A DNA stretch of 24,406 bases. Origin: Rhodospirillaceae bacterium UBA4468 (GTDB lineage: Bacteria; Pseudomonadota; Alphaproteobacteria; Rhodospirillales; Casp-alpha2). This document shows positions 7,509-15,641 of this stretch, one piece after another. Where the stretch lies: the NCBI GenBank assembly GCA_002389385.1, contig DGOK01000009.1, positions 1 through 24,406 of the forward strand, in the 5' to 3' direction. The stretch's first letter is position 1. Every line of letters starts with the position of its first letter. Under the pieces are notes generated by a model that worked only from the letters and a program-made list of their open reading frames with translations, did not search any database and was not told the origin of the DNA. A program made the translations under genes and the position numbers.

Positions 7509-7933
7509 GTGATTTAAAAGTGCGCGCTCAACTCACAGAACTACTCGCACGTGACAGCTTTGCGAAGGTATTAGGGATTAGCCTTGTTGAGGCTGGAACA
7601 GGGTCTTCCACGGTTACCATGGAAGTTAAAGCAGACCATTTGAATTTCATGGGGTGGGCGCATGGGGGCGTTATCTTTTCTCTGGCAGATACGGCATTTG
7701 GTTTAGCATCAAATTCACACGATAAAGCATCCGTTGGGATTGATGCCAATGTTGCATATCTATCGGGTGTACGCGAAGGAGATTTGATCGAGGCACGCGC
7801 CTCAGAAATCAGCCGCACTCGGCGCAAAGCTGTGTACCGCATAGATGTTCATCGACCTTCTGATGACACAGCGATCGCTGCGTTTACAGGTACGGTCTAC
7901 GTCACTGAGCAACCGCTGGCATTTGAGGGTTAG
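7505..7933 (+). CDS. PaaI-type hotdog-fold acyl-CoA thioesterase
   Basis: A 142-residue single hotdog domain of the PaaI/YbgC-like thioesterase group, predicted to hydrolyse an acyl-CoA. The segment GWAHGGVIFSLADTAFG (50-66) holds the family HGG turn and Asp62 at the usual catalytic position. The second strand block VAYLSGVREGDLIEARA follows. The frame extends upstream to ATG 7454, but ATG 7505 is chosen because it forms an ATGA overlap with the mutase stop and starts at the usual distance from the domain. No separate ribosome binding site is seen, so coupled translation is likely. It closes the operon and might release products or dead-end acyl-CoAs of the mutase route (inference). Its stop overlaps, tail to tail, the stop of the broken permease on the other strand. 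Confidence 0.88.
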   Translation: MSDLKVRAQLTELLARDSFAKVLGISLVEAGTGSSTVTMEVKADHLNFMGWAHGGVIFSLADTAFGLASNSHDKASVGIDANVAYLSGVREGDLIEARASEISRTRRKAVYRIDVHRPSDDTAIAAFTGTVYVTEQPLAFEG

Positions 7934-8820
7934 GGCTTTTTTGTTGGGGCCCGACGGCGTTCCCGGTAGATCGTATACAGGCCACTGGCGACAACGATCA
8001 TCGCGCCGATGACAGTCCAGAAATCAGGTAGACTATCAAAAAATATGTAACCAACAATGGTCGCAAAAACCAATAATGTATAATTGAACGGCTGCAATGA
8101 TGATGCTGGTGCGGCTTCGAGTGCTTTGATCAACAGAAGGTGCCCAATTGCAGCCGAAATTGATAAGGCCAGCAACCAACCCCAATCTGATAGTGTTGGT
8201 GTCTCCCAATAGAACGGCCCGATTGCTGTCATCACTTCGAGGCCTACGACGGCCATGTAGACGGTAGAGGTCTCACCATCGTCATAGCGTGATACCAGTC
8301 GCGTCATGACGTTATATGCCGTAAACATCAACGCAGTGACCAACGCGAGGAGAGCCGCAGGCTGAATTGCTGCAAGACCCGGCCTTAAGATCACAAGGAC
8401 ACCAAGTAAGCCGACAAACACAGCGTCCCATCTTCGGATACCAACTGGCTCTTTGAGGAATACAGCGGCGATAGCCATGACCATAAGCGGGAATGTTGCC
8501 AATAGAGCATGCATTTTGGCTAGTGATAAATAGCGAATGGTGACAATGAACATACCGATTTCGGCAACAATCAGCAGAGACCGAAATATCTGTAGCCAGG
8601 GAACTTCACTTTTTGAGGAGTCGCGTAGTGGCTTCTTGCGGGCAGAAATCGCTAGTGCAAAGAATATGTAGAATATAAATCGTATCCAGAGAATCTATGG
8701 CACCGAATAGGTGACGGCAAGGGTCTTGGTTACGGCGTCCTGCAGCGAAAAAATAAACATCGCTGTGATCACCAGGGTAATCCCTAATGTCGCATTATCT
8801 TGGTGATCTGGGCTTTTCAT
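7930..8820 (-). pseudogene. DMT/EamA permease interrupted by one amber codon
   Basis: From ATG 8818-8820 the minus strand encodes a protein of 296 codons, the normal length of a drug/metabolite transporter with two EamA repeats and about ten hydrophobic helices. Codon 42 is TAG (8695-8697) in the context YSVP-stop-ILWIRF, where the family would have Gln, so a single CAG to TAG change explains it. The frame is otherwise intact on both sides. An internal start at 8553 gives a 207-residue piece lacking the first helices and is unlikely to be functional. Its 3' end overlaps the thioesterase stop by four bases on the opposite strand. Explanations are recent pseudogenisation, amber readthrough or a sequencing error. 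The substrate is unknown. Confidence 0.85.
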
Positions 8821-8886
8821 TATAGCGAGTTACGGCTTTTTTCAGATAAATGAAAGGCACCAGTACCTGCTATTTTTGATTGCCAG

Positions 8887-9333
8887 CTATGCGCCGTAAC
8901 GGTCACCAAAGACGAAAGCTTCGGTTTCGCGAATGCTTTCTTCGAGTGATTCCTTCACAGATTTGAATAAATCACGAACGGACACCACCGCAATGCATAT
9001 GCCATCTACCACGACAGGCAGGTGTCGATAGTTCCGTGTCTGCATCAATTCCAGAGCATCGGAAGCGCTGTCGCCAGGTGCCAGTGTATCGGGGTTTGGT
9101 GTCATGATTTCCGCAACTTTTGTTGTTTTTGGGTCCAAACCACCGGCGGTTCCCTGAAATACAACATCGCGCTCTGTGATAATGCCACTAAGCTTTCCAG
9201 CACTATTGACGACGACGAGTGCGGCAATTTTACGGTCGCGCATTATCGTTGCCGCCGCTAGAACTGTGTCTTCCGCTGTGACACTTGCAACATCAGTTGG
9301 CTGCACGATATCTGGAACTATTTTTCGCTGCAT
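8887..9333 (-). CDS. CBS-pair domain protein
   Basis: A 148-residue protein made of two CBS domains and little else. The first spans roughly residues 15-65 (ending GIITERDVVF), the second roughly 78-128 (MTPNPDTLAPGDSASDALELM to VSVRDLF). Stand-alone CBS pairs usually bind adenine nucleotides and regulate a partner enzyme or transporter; the partner cannot be named here. A strong ribosome binding site (GGGAGG, six bases before the ATG) supports the start. It is separated from the upstream hydrolase gene by 150 bp that may hold its own promoter. No signal peptide or membrane segment is seen. Confidence 0.92.
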   Translation of the reverse strand: MQRKIVPDIVQPTDVASVTAEDTVLAAATIMRDRKIAALVVVNSAGKLSGIITERDVVFQGTAGGLDPKTTKVAEIMTPNPDTLAPGDSASDALELMQTRNYRHLPVVVDGICIAVVSVRDLFKSVKESLEESIRETEAFVFGDRYGA

Positions 9334-9353
9334 GTTCGCCTCCCAAAAGCCGA

Positions 9354-9382
9354 CTAATATTTTAGTTCGGCATAAATGTTAA
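9354..9382 (-). promoter_or_regulatory. Possible promoter of the CBS-pair gene
   Basis: On the minus strand TTAACA (9377-9382) and TATTAG (9354-9359) are 17 bp apart and about 20 bp upstream of the CBS-gene start. The -35 box is good and the -10 box only fair. An imperfect inverted repeat (gccgactaa ... ttagttcggc, 9349-9371) overlaps it and may be an operator. Weak evidence. Confidence 0.3.
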
Positions 9383-9483
9383 CCCACCCATACATAAAGT
9401 GTACGCTACCTCAGGTTTTAGTTGAAGGAGAAATCCTCTACCTGATTTTTTGTGTGGAAAGTGAGATACGCAGCGTTTTGATT

Positions 9484-10299
9484 TTATCGATCGTTGATAG
9501 TCTGGGATTTCAGAAAGTTATCGACAGTTTGGTTCACCAGATCAGGATATTCCCATAATGGAAATCCGCCACCACCGTCAATCGTTGCCCGTATGGCGTT
9601 TGGCATTTGTTTTGTCAGGGCTTCTGCAACATCCATAAATTCAGGTATGTCGTGCTCGCCATTCATAATCAATGTTGGCACAGTTAAAGCCTTTAACTGC
9701 GCATCGATAGGGGCGAGAGGTCGTGTAATAAGGCCGCTGTCCATCCACGGTTGCCTGTCGAATTCATGGATCATGTCCAGCTGCTCAGTAGCCCGGCAGA
9801 TTTTTGGGTTCGCGCGCATAACATCAAACCAAGGACCTTCATTCCACCAAAGCTTGCGCGCGGCTTCAATCCCTTGGGCGCTTGCTGTCTCAGATATCCT
9901 TTTGATAAATTTGGCAACGGCAGGGATGGCTTGCCCGGGATAAATAGGGCCTTCCAAAATCAAACTTTTAAAAATACTTGGCTTCTTGCACGCGAGAATA
10001 AGGCCTGCGCTTGCGCCGAAATGTGTTCCCCAAAAATGACAGGATTCAATCTCGGCTTGTGCAAAGCATTTTTCAAGATATTCTGAAAATTCAGTAACGC
10101 TATATGGGCCCGCAATATCAGATGCCGAACCATGACCCGGCAAATCAATAAGGATTATCTGATGCGTCGTTGAGAAGGTGGAAATTTGCCGATCAAACAG
10201 ACGTTGATTTTGAGACACGCCATGGACCATCGCAATCCATGGGGCATCGGAGTCCGTACGTTCTATAATCCTATAAGGGACGTTGCCCGACCAAGTCAT
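9484..10299 (-). CDS. Alpha/beta-hydrolase fold protein lacking Ser and His
   Basis: A 271-residue alpha/beta-hydrolase fold protein. The oxyanion-hole segment MVHGVSQN (24-31), the DLPGHG segment (52-57), the nucleophile-elbow region and the acid-residue region NGEHD (213-217) are all recognisable. At the nucleophile elbow the usual G-x-S-x-G is G91-T-H93-F-G95, so His replaces the catalytic Ser. Near the C-terminus, where the catalytic His normally lies before F-P, the sequence is GGGGFP with Gly245. Only Asp217 of the triad remains. The frame is otherwise clean, so this looks like a maintained non-hydrolytic member or one using different chemistry. It follows the CorC-type gene by 24 bp and is probably co-transcribed with it. 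The true function is not known. Confidence 0.85.
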   Translation of the reverse strand: MTWSGNVPYRIIERTDSDAPWIAMVHGVSQNQRLFDRQISTFSTTHQIILIDLPGHGSASDIAGPYSVTEFSEYLEKCFAQAEIESCHFWGTHFGASAGLILACKKPSIFKSLILEGPIYPGQAIPAVAKFIKRISETASAQGIEAARKLWWNEGPWFDVMRANPKICRATEQLDMIHEFDRQPWMDSGLITRPLAPIDAQLKALTVPTLIMNGEHDIPEFMDVAEALTKQMPNAIRATIDGGGGFPLWEYPDLVNQTVDNFLKSQTINDR

Positions 10300-10323
10300 T
10301 GGCGCATCTCATGACACTTTAAG

Positions 10324-11610
10324 TTAATTTTCTGACTGCTCAGCATCAGGATCAACAGGCGGTATGACGCGAATACGTGTGATCTGGTTGTTTTGCCGCC
10401 CAACAACATCAAAGCGGAAATCATGGAACATGAAAGACTGACCAACTTCGGGGATGCGGCGTGATTCATGCAAGATCAATCCTGCAATCGTTGCGGCTTC
10501 CTCGTCTGGGAGGTCCCATTCAAACTCACGGTTTATATCGCGTAATGTGACAGAGCCATCGATCAAATATGAACCATCAGACTGTGGCGTGACGCCAACA
10601 ACTTCAAGATCATGCTCGTCATCGATGTCGCCAACAATTTCTTCGATGATATCTTCGAGCGTCACGACACCCATGTTGGAGCCGTATTCATCGATCACCA
10701 ATGCAAAATGCTCACGCCGGTTCCGGAATGCCTGAAGCTGATCCAAGAGCATCGTTTGCTCTGGTATAAACCAAGGCGTGGAGGTAATACTCATAATGTC
10801 GACAGTTTTTGCATCTCCACCAAGACGCATCATTTCGCGAAGTAACGCCTTCGCATGGAGTACACCAACAATGTTTTCGGGATTATCACGCCATAATGGT
10901 ATGCGCGTATAGGCACTTTCCAATACCTGATTGACGATGTCTTTAGATGGCAGGTCAGCATCAATGGCGACAACGCTCCGGCGGTGGGTCATGATCTCTT
11001 CAACCTGAACTTCGGTAAGTTCGAGGACGGATCGGAGCATATCCCGTTCCTGCTTCACGGATGGCTCATCACCATCATGAAGCTCAATCGCGCCTCTTAA
11101 TTCTTCTTCAGCAGCTTCCCGGCTTTCGTCGGCACTATTGCTTGCTCCTAATGCCCTTAGAATCTGTCGAACGATAGCACTGATAGCGAGTGTAATCGGC
11201 GCCAAAACATTGATCACAGGGCTAATGATAGGCGCGACAGCAAGCGCCATTTTGTTGGCATTCCGAATGGCATATGTCTTAGGCAAAATTTCAGAAAAAA
11301 TCAGCACAAGCAGGGTCATTGCAATCGTTGCGTAAATGACTCCATGGTCACCGAACAGATTAATAAGCAAGCTTGTCGCCAATGCAGATGCCAAAATATT
11401 GACGAGGTTGTTACCCAGCAAGATAGCTCCGATAAGCCGCTCCTTATCTTCGTGCAGTGTATTCACCAATGCAGCACGTTTGTCGCCTGTTTGCTCAAGC
11501 TGGTGCATGACGTGTTTTGATACGGCAGTTAGAGCCGTCTCAGCACCAGAAAAAAATCCAGACAGTACAAGCAACACGAAAATCGCGAGGCCGGTTTCCA
11601 ACATCATCAA
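10324..11610 (-). CDS. CNNM/CorC-type membrane protein (DUF21-CBS-CorC)
   Basis: A 428-residue inner-membrane protein of the HlyC/CorC (CNNM) family. Residues 1-150 form the DUF21 membrane domain with three to four hydrophobic segments and the family motifs FFSGAETAL and FSEILPKTYA. A CBS pair follows at about 205-325 (IMTHRRSVVAI to LVIDEYGSNMGVVTLEDI), then the CorC_HlyC domain (about 335-417). Members are linked to magnesium or divalent cation efflux; that role is family knowledge, not shown here. The start has GGAAGG directly before ATG-ATG-ATG. It lies 62 bp after aroB on the same strand, so the aroK-aroB-corC-hydrolase set may be one transcript. Confidence 0.93.
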   Translation of the reverse strand: MMMLETGLAIFVLLVLSGFFSGAETALTAVSKHVMHQLEQTGDKRAALVNTLHEDKERLIGAILLGNNLVNILASALATSLLINLFGDHGVIYATIAMTLLVLIFSEILPKTYAIRNANKMALAVAPIISPVINVLAPITLAISAIVRQILRALGASNSADESREAAEEELRGAIELHDGDEPSVKQERDMLRSVLELTEVQVEEIMTHRRSVVAIDADLPSKDIVNQVLESAYTRIPLWRDNPENIVGVLHAKALLREMMRLGGDAKTVDIMSITSTPWFIPEQTMLLDQLQAFRNRREHFALVIDEYGSNMGVVTLEDIIEEIVGDIDDEHDLEVVGVTPQSDGSYLIDGSVTLRDINREFEWDLPDEEAATIAGLILHESRRIPEVGQSFMFHDFRFDVVGRQNNQITRIRVIPPVDPDAEQSEN

Positions 11611-11672
11611 TCCTTCCAGATCGGAGAAATATCTATGGTGATGCCATATTTTATTGTTATGTGCATCATGTG

Positions 11673-12806
11673 TTAACGCGCGTCAGCAATAAAGCCTTCA
11701 AGAACGCCTTTGACAGCGTCGTGGTCCACGTCGTTCGCGACAAATGAATTCCCAATGGCACGGGCCAAAATGAATGTTAGCTTGCCGTCTTGGGTCTTTT
11801 TATCGCGTCCCATGTGGTCAAGCAATGCATCTGCTGTCCAATTGCCGCCTGCCAGCCCCTTTAAATCGACAGGCAAGCCGACAGTTTTTAAGTGATCGCG
11901 TAGTCTGTCTCGGTCAATTTCACTTGCCATGGCAAGGCGGACGGATAACTCAAGCGCCATCATCATGCCAATCGCGACGGCCTCGCCATGCTTTAGCTTA
12001 TCTTCAAAGCCGATTTGTGCCTCAAGTGCATGCCCAAAAGTATGGCCTAAGTTTAAGAGTGCACGAAGACCTTGCTCACGCTCGTCAGCGGTGACAATTT
12101 CTGCCTTGTTAGCGCATGACCGTCGTACGGCCTCGCGTCTGGCTGCAGGATTTCCATCCAGTACTTTTTGACCGTTCTCGATAAGCCAGTCATAAAATCC
12201 CCGATCATTAATAACACCGTACTTGATGACTTCTGCATAACCGCATAATCGCTCACGCATGGGTAACGTATCGAGTGTGCTTGTATCAGTGATAACGGCA
12301 CGAGGTTGATGAAATGCACCAATCAGATTCTTCCCGAACCGTGTATCAATGCCGGTTTTACCGCCAACTGAACTATCAACTTGAGACAATAGGGTGGTTG
12401 GAACTTGAACAAAGTCGACGCCCCGCATGACAACTGCCGCTGCGAACCCTGTCAAATCGCCGATGACACCACCGCCTAAAGCGATGAGCGTGGTCTTACG
12501 ATCGATATTGTTTTCCAAAAGGTTATCGAGAAGCTGCTCAAGATGAGACACACTTTTTGTATGTTCACCGGGTGGCAGAATGATCTCGCGCGTTTTAATG
12601 CCTGCATAATTCAATGATGTCTTAAGGGGCTCAAGCCAGCTTGGTGCAATATTCTCATCTGTAACAATAATGGCGCGTGGTGCTTTTAAGATATCTTTGA
12701 TCAGCGATCCTGCATGCGAGATCGCACCATCACCAATAAAAATATCGTAGCTTCTCTCACCCATCGGGACATGGAGAGTTTCAATGCCATCGGTTTCGAG
12801 GCTCAT
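11673..12806 (-). CDS. aroB: 3-dehydroquinate synthase
   Basis: A 377-residue enzyme that converts DAHP to 3-dehydroquinate, the second step of the shikimate pathway, using NAD and a divalent metal. The NAD-binding GGGVIGDLTGFAA segment starts at 111; VDSSVGGKTGID (143-154) follows. Metal ligands fit Glu192 (GYAEVIKYG), His255 (NLGHTFGHALE) and His273 (KHGEAVAIGM). Length is normal for the family. It begins two bases after the aroK stop, with AGGAG at the end of aroK as its ribosome binding site, so the two are one operon. No anomalies were seen. Confidence 0.98.
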   Translation of the reverse strand: MSLETDGIETLHVPMGERSYDIFIGDGAISHAGSLIKDILKAPRAIIVTDENIAPSWLEPLKTSLNYAGIKTREIILPPGEHTKSVSHLEQLLDNLLENNIDRKTTLIALGGGVIGDLTGFAAAVVMRGVDFVQVPTTLLSQVDSSVGGKTGIDTRFGKNLIGAFHQPRAVITDTSTLDTLPMRERLCGYAEVIKYGVINDRGFYDWLIENGQKVLDGNPAARREAVRRSCANKAEIVTADEREQGLRALLNLGHTFGHALEAQIGFEDKLKHGEAVAIGMMMALELSVRLAMASEIDRDRLRDHLKTVGLPVDLKGLAGGNWTADALLDHMGRDKKTQDGKLTFILARAIGNSFVANDVDHDAVKGVLEGFIADAR

Positions 12807-12808
12807 TC

Positions 12809-13384
12809 TTAGGCTCCTGAATTCGTATTTTGTGCGATAATTTCAGCGACTTTTTGAACGGTGGCATCAAGACTCTCGTCACCGGTGTCTACGGTGATAT
12901 CGGCTTCGGCATACACTGGGTAGCGAAGCTCTGCGAGGGCTATGAGTTTCGCACGTGGATCTTCAGTCGCGAGAAGGGGGCGTGTTTTTGAGCGCTTGGT
13001 GCGTTGATAAAGAACTTCCGGATCTGCACGGAGCCAAATAGACGTTGATGTTGCCTTGATGGTTTCGCGTGTTTCCGGGTCCATGAATGCACCGCCACCT
13101 GTTGCTATAATACTCGGGCCACCATTGAGCAGGCGGGCAATCACGCTACGTTCGCAATCACGAAATGCCGGTTCTCCATAAACGTCGAAGATATCAGTGA
13201 CACCACATCCAGCCGCTTTTTCGATTTCCTCGTCAGAATCAACAAATGGGAGTCCAAGCGATTCGGCTAATCGGCGTCCAACGCCCGATTTTCCAGCACC
13301 CATTAAGCCAACCAAGACGATGGTATCCCGCCTCTTTGAAGCGGTTTCATCGACTTCTGGATCGTTTTTAGGCCCTATGGCCAT
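12809..13384 (-). CDS. aroK: Shikimate kinase
   Basis: A 191-residue kinase that phosphorylates shikimate at the 3-hydroxyl using ATP. The Walker A loop GLMGAGKSGVG is at 26-36, the shikimate-binding DSDEEIE at 49-55, Arg75 (AFRDCE), the GGGAF segment at 96-100 and lid Arg135 (TRPLL). It has about 18 extra N-terminal residues ahead of the core, which is common in alphaproteobacteria. It is the first gene of the leftward aroK-aroB group and is divergent from the small membrane protein gene at 13586. The roughly 200 bp between them should hold promoters for both directions, but I could not fix convincing boxes. Confidence 0.97.
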   Translation of the reverse strand: MAIGPKNDPEVDETASKRRDTIVLVGLMGAGKSGVGRRLAESLGLPFVDSDEEIEKAAGCGVTDIFDVYGEPAFRDCERSVIARLLNGGPSIIATGGGAFMDPETRETIKATSTSIWLRADPEVLYQRTKRSKTRPLLATEDPRAKLIALAELRYPVYAEADITVDTGDESLDATVQKVAEIIAQNTNSGA

Positions 13385-13585
13385 CGTTTTTTGCTCTCCA
13401 ATAACAACTTAAACCGATTTTATACCTTGGTTTGCAAGGTGCATATCGTTGAAAGGGCGTTGGCCTATCGGTAGACTTGCGCAACATTGACAAAAATTTG
13501 CCACAGTCATGGGCAAGCATCAAATACCGTATCACTGATACGACCGATAGACACAGACAACACGTTCGAATGGAATATAGTCTTT

Positions 13586-13726
13586 ATGGGTAAATTGACG
13601 ATTTTTATTTTGCTTTTATTGCTACTTGGGCTGGGTGGTGGCGCTGTTTTTTTGGCGACTTGGGAAATTCCGGCACCGGTCAGCAATGTGGAAAAGGTGC
13701 TGCCGAATGACAAATTTCCTCGTTAG
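13586..13726 (+). CDS. Small single-pass membrane protein (46 aa)
   Basis: A 46-residue protein starting MGKLTIFILLLLLLG, with one strongly hydrophobic helix (about residues 4-22) and a short polar tail ending in LPNDKFPR. The frame continues upstream to ATG 13487, but those 33 extra residues look unlike coding sequence, and a start directly before the hydrophobic helix is typical of such proteins. The last 20 bases overlap the start of the exported protein that follows, so the two are probably coupled. Function unknown; the tail would most likely be periplasmic. Confidence 0.65.
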   Translation: MGKLTIFILLLLLLGLGGGAVFLATWEIPAPVSNVEKVLPNDKFPR

Positions 13727-15608
13727 ACACATGAAATGGATCGCCGTATCGTTCGTTCTAACGTCGTTTGCGCTATCGCCCGTCGAAGCACAAACAACAG
13801 GTGAAACCGGCCCTGTAGACCTTACAGCAACACCTTCATTCAATGAACGAGCGCCTGTCTCAGGTCCGCGGCGATTGACACCGCGGGCAGCAAGCCCTGT
13901 GGAAAGCACACCGCGCCGTCGCTCCACAGTTCCTTTGAACACGCCTGCAAAGGTGGGTATTGAAGTTGATGGCTTAAGGAAGGTCGATACTGAGTCTGTT
14001 GGTGTGTTGACGACGACCGATGGTGGTCTTGGCGGTGGGATGTGGAAAGGTCTGACGCGTACACAGGCCGTTGCAATGGTGGCGTCGATCCCAACGAAAT
14101 CAAATTCAGCAGCCCTTCGGGATGTTGCATCTCAAATACTCCTCAGCCGCGCCCGGGCACCTCTTGCAGTGAGCGAGAATGCACCAAGCTTTTTGGCAGC
14201 TCGCGCTGCTGCATTGTTGGCGATTGGTGATGTTGACGGCGCTGAATTGCTGTTAAGCGCGTCACCAACCCAAGAACGTCCACAAGGGCTGGACATTGTT
14301 GATGCGAATTTACAGATCATTCGCTTTAACAATGCGCGTGCATGTGGCTTGGCACGGAATAACGTTGCTAGTGCTGGCAAAGACTTCTGGCAGCGGCTTT
14401 TGATTTATTGCGATGCATTAGAAGGCAAAGCGGATAGCGTTGGCTTCGGAATGTCACTACTACGAGAAACATCAGGCGATGACCCTGAGATGGTTACGCT
14501 GGTTGATTCTGTCTTAAGTGGCTCGCCGATTATTCTTGAGAAAATTGGTCAGCCCAACACCATTCACATTGCCTTAAGCCGGGTCGCTAAGGTCGAATTG
14601 CCGACAAGCATTTCTGAGAATGACAATCCAATTCTGTTGCATGCAGCAGCGATGACGCCAAACTTGAGTATTGGTGCGCGCATTGAAGCCGCTGAGCGCG
14701 CCATTACTTTTGGTTCGCTAAGCCCAGCGCAGTTGCGACAATTGTATGAGCAGGTTACGTACAGTGAAGCTGATTTGGCAAACTCTTTAACCCGAGCATC
14801 AGAAATTGGTGGTGCCGCAGCGCGCGCACTCCTTTATCAAGCTGCGGTAAAGCAGAACATTCCAACGGCTCGTGCTGAGATCATTTCTAGTGCATTGGGG
14901 TTCGCGCGCGAAGATGGCCGCTATCAAGCTGCTGTTGAAGCATTCCGACCTCTCATCAACAGACTGCCACCAAGCCCGGAAATGGTATGGTTTGCACTCA
15001 CCGGTGTCCGTGCATTTTTGGCCCTTGGTGAGCCCGTAGCAACTGATCGTTGGATGGCGTTGTTACGTGCCAGCGCAACGGTGAGTGAAGACGCTAAGGT
15101 CGCCTTGGCTCGGACACGCCCACTTGTGCGCTTGTTAGGTGGAGGTGATCGGAATGTACCCTTAGAAACGATCTTAACCGAATGGCTTGCAACAGTTGAA
15201 GATGCGCCGCAGCTCGTACCTTTAAGATCTCTGCTCAATGGCTTGTTTGTTGCTTTGGGGGAAGACCTCTCGGATGCGGCATGGGCGGGCATTGATACGG
15301 GCGGTCCAAAAAACCAATTGATGCCACCAACGGATATTTGGTTCCCGTTCCGCAATAGTATGCGGGCCTTTGAAACAGCCAAAGCATCACAACGCAGCAC
15401 CATTGATGCGAATTCAAGCGTGGCAACAGGCATACCGGCTGGTGCTGCGAAACCAGCTATTCTGGCATTGCGTTCTATGGGGAACGGCGGCCCAGGGGCG
15501 CAGGGCGTGGCAGTCGTCTTTGAAGTTGTTGCAGCCTTGAAGTCATTAGGTATGGAGCGTGCTGCACGCCAATTAGCAGTAGAAACAGTGTTGGCGGCTG
15601 GGCTTTAA
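13707..15608 (+). CDS. Exported protein of unknown function
   Basis: About 633 residues from ATG 13707. The N-terminus reads as a signal peptide: basic n-region with RHMK, hydrophobic WIAVSFVLTSFAL, and a likely cleavage after VEA. A Pro/Thr/Arg-rich linker (about 30-90) follows, with several basic RR pairs. The remaining 530 residues are Ala- and Leu-rich and look all-helical, resembling tandem helical-hairpin (TPR- or HEAT-like) repeats, though I cannot align a defined family. ATG 13731 is an alternative start; 13707 is preferred because AAGGTG lies seven bases upstream and it overlaps the preceding small gene. The open frame extends to 13626, but that part is antisense-like. It sits 33 bp before xerD. 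A periplasmic scaffold role is a guess. Confidence 0.75.
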   Translation: MTNFLVRHMKWIAVSFVLTSFALSPVEAQTTGETGPVDLTATPSFNERAPVSGPRRLTPRAASPVESTPRRRSTVPLNTPAKVGIEVDGLRKVDTESVGVLTTTDGGLGGGMWKGLTRTQAVAMVASIPTKSNSAALRDVASQILLSRARAPLAVSENAPSFLAARAAALLAIGDVDGAELLLSASPTQERPQGLDIVDANLQIIRFNNARACGLARNNVASAGKDFWQRLLIYCDALEGKADSVGFGMSLLRETSGDDPEMVTLVDSVLSGSPIILEKIGQPNTIHIALSRVAKVELPTSISENDNPILLHAAAMTPNLSIGARIEAAERAITFGSLSPAQLRQLYEQVTYSEADLANSLTRASEIGGAAARALLYQAAVKQNIPTARAEIISSALGFAREDGRYQAAVEAFRPLINRLPPSPEMVWFALTGVRAFLALGEPVATDRWMALLRASATVSEDAKVALARTRPLVRLLGGGDRNVPLETILTEWLATVEDAPQLVPLRSLLNGLFVALGEDLSDAAWAGIDTGGPKNQLMPPTDIWFPFRNSMRAFETAKASQRSTIDANSSVATGIPAGAAKPAILALRSMGNGGPGAQGVAVVFEVVAALKSLGMERAARQLAVETVLAAGL

Positions 15609-15641
15609 ATCGATTTCTAATATAGAATGCTAGGAAATCTT

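Noticed and set aside
9410..9455. Possible plus-strand terminator (caggt ... acctg then a T run)
   Set aside because: The stem is short and interrupted, and no rightward gene ends upstream of it.
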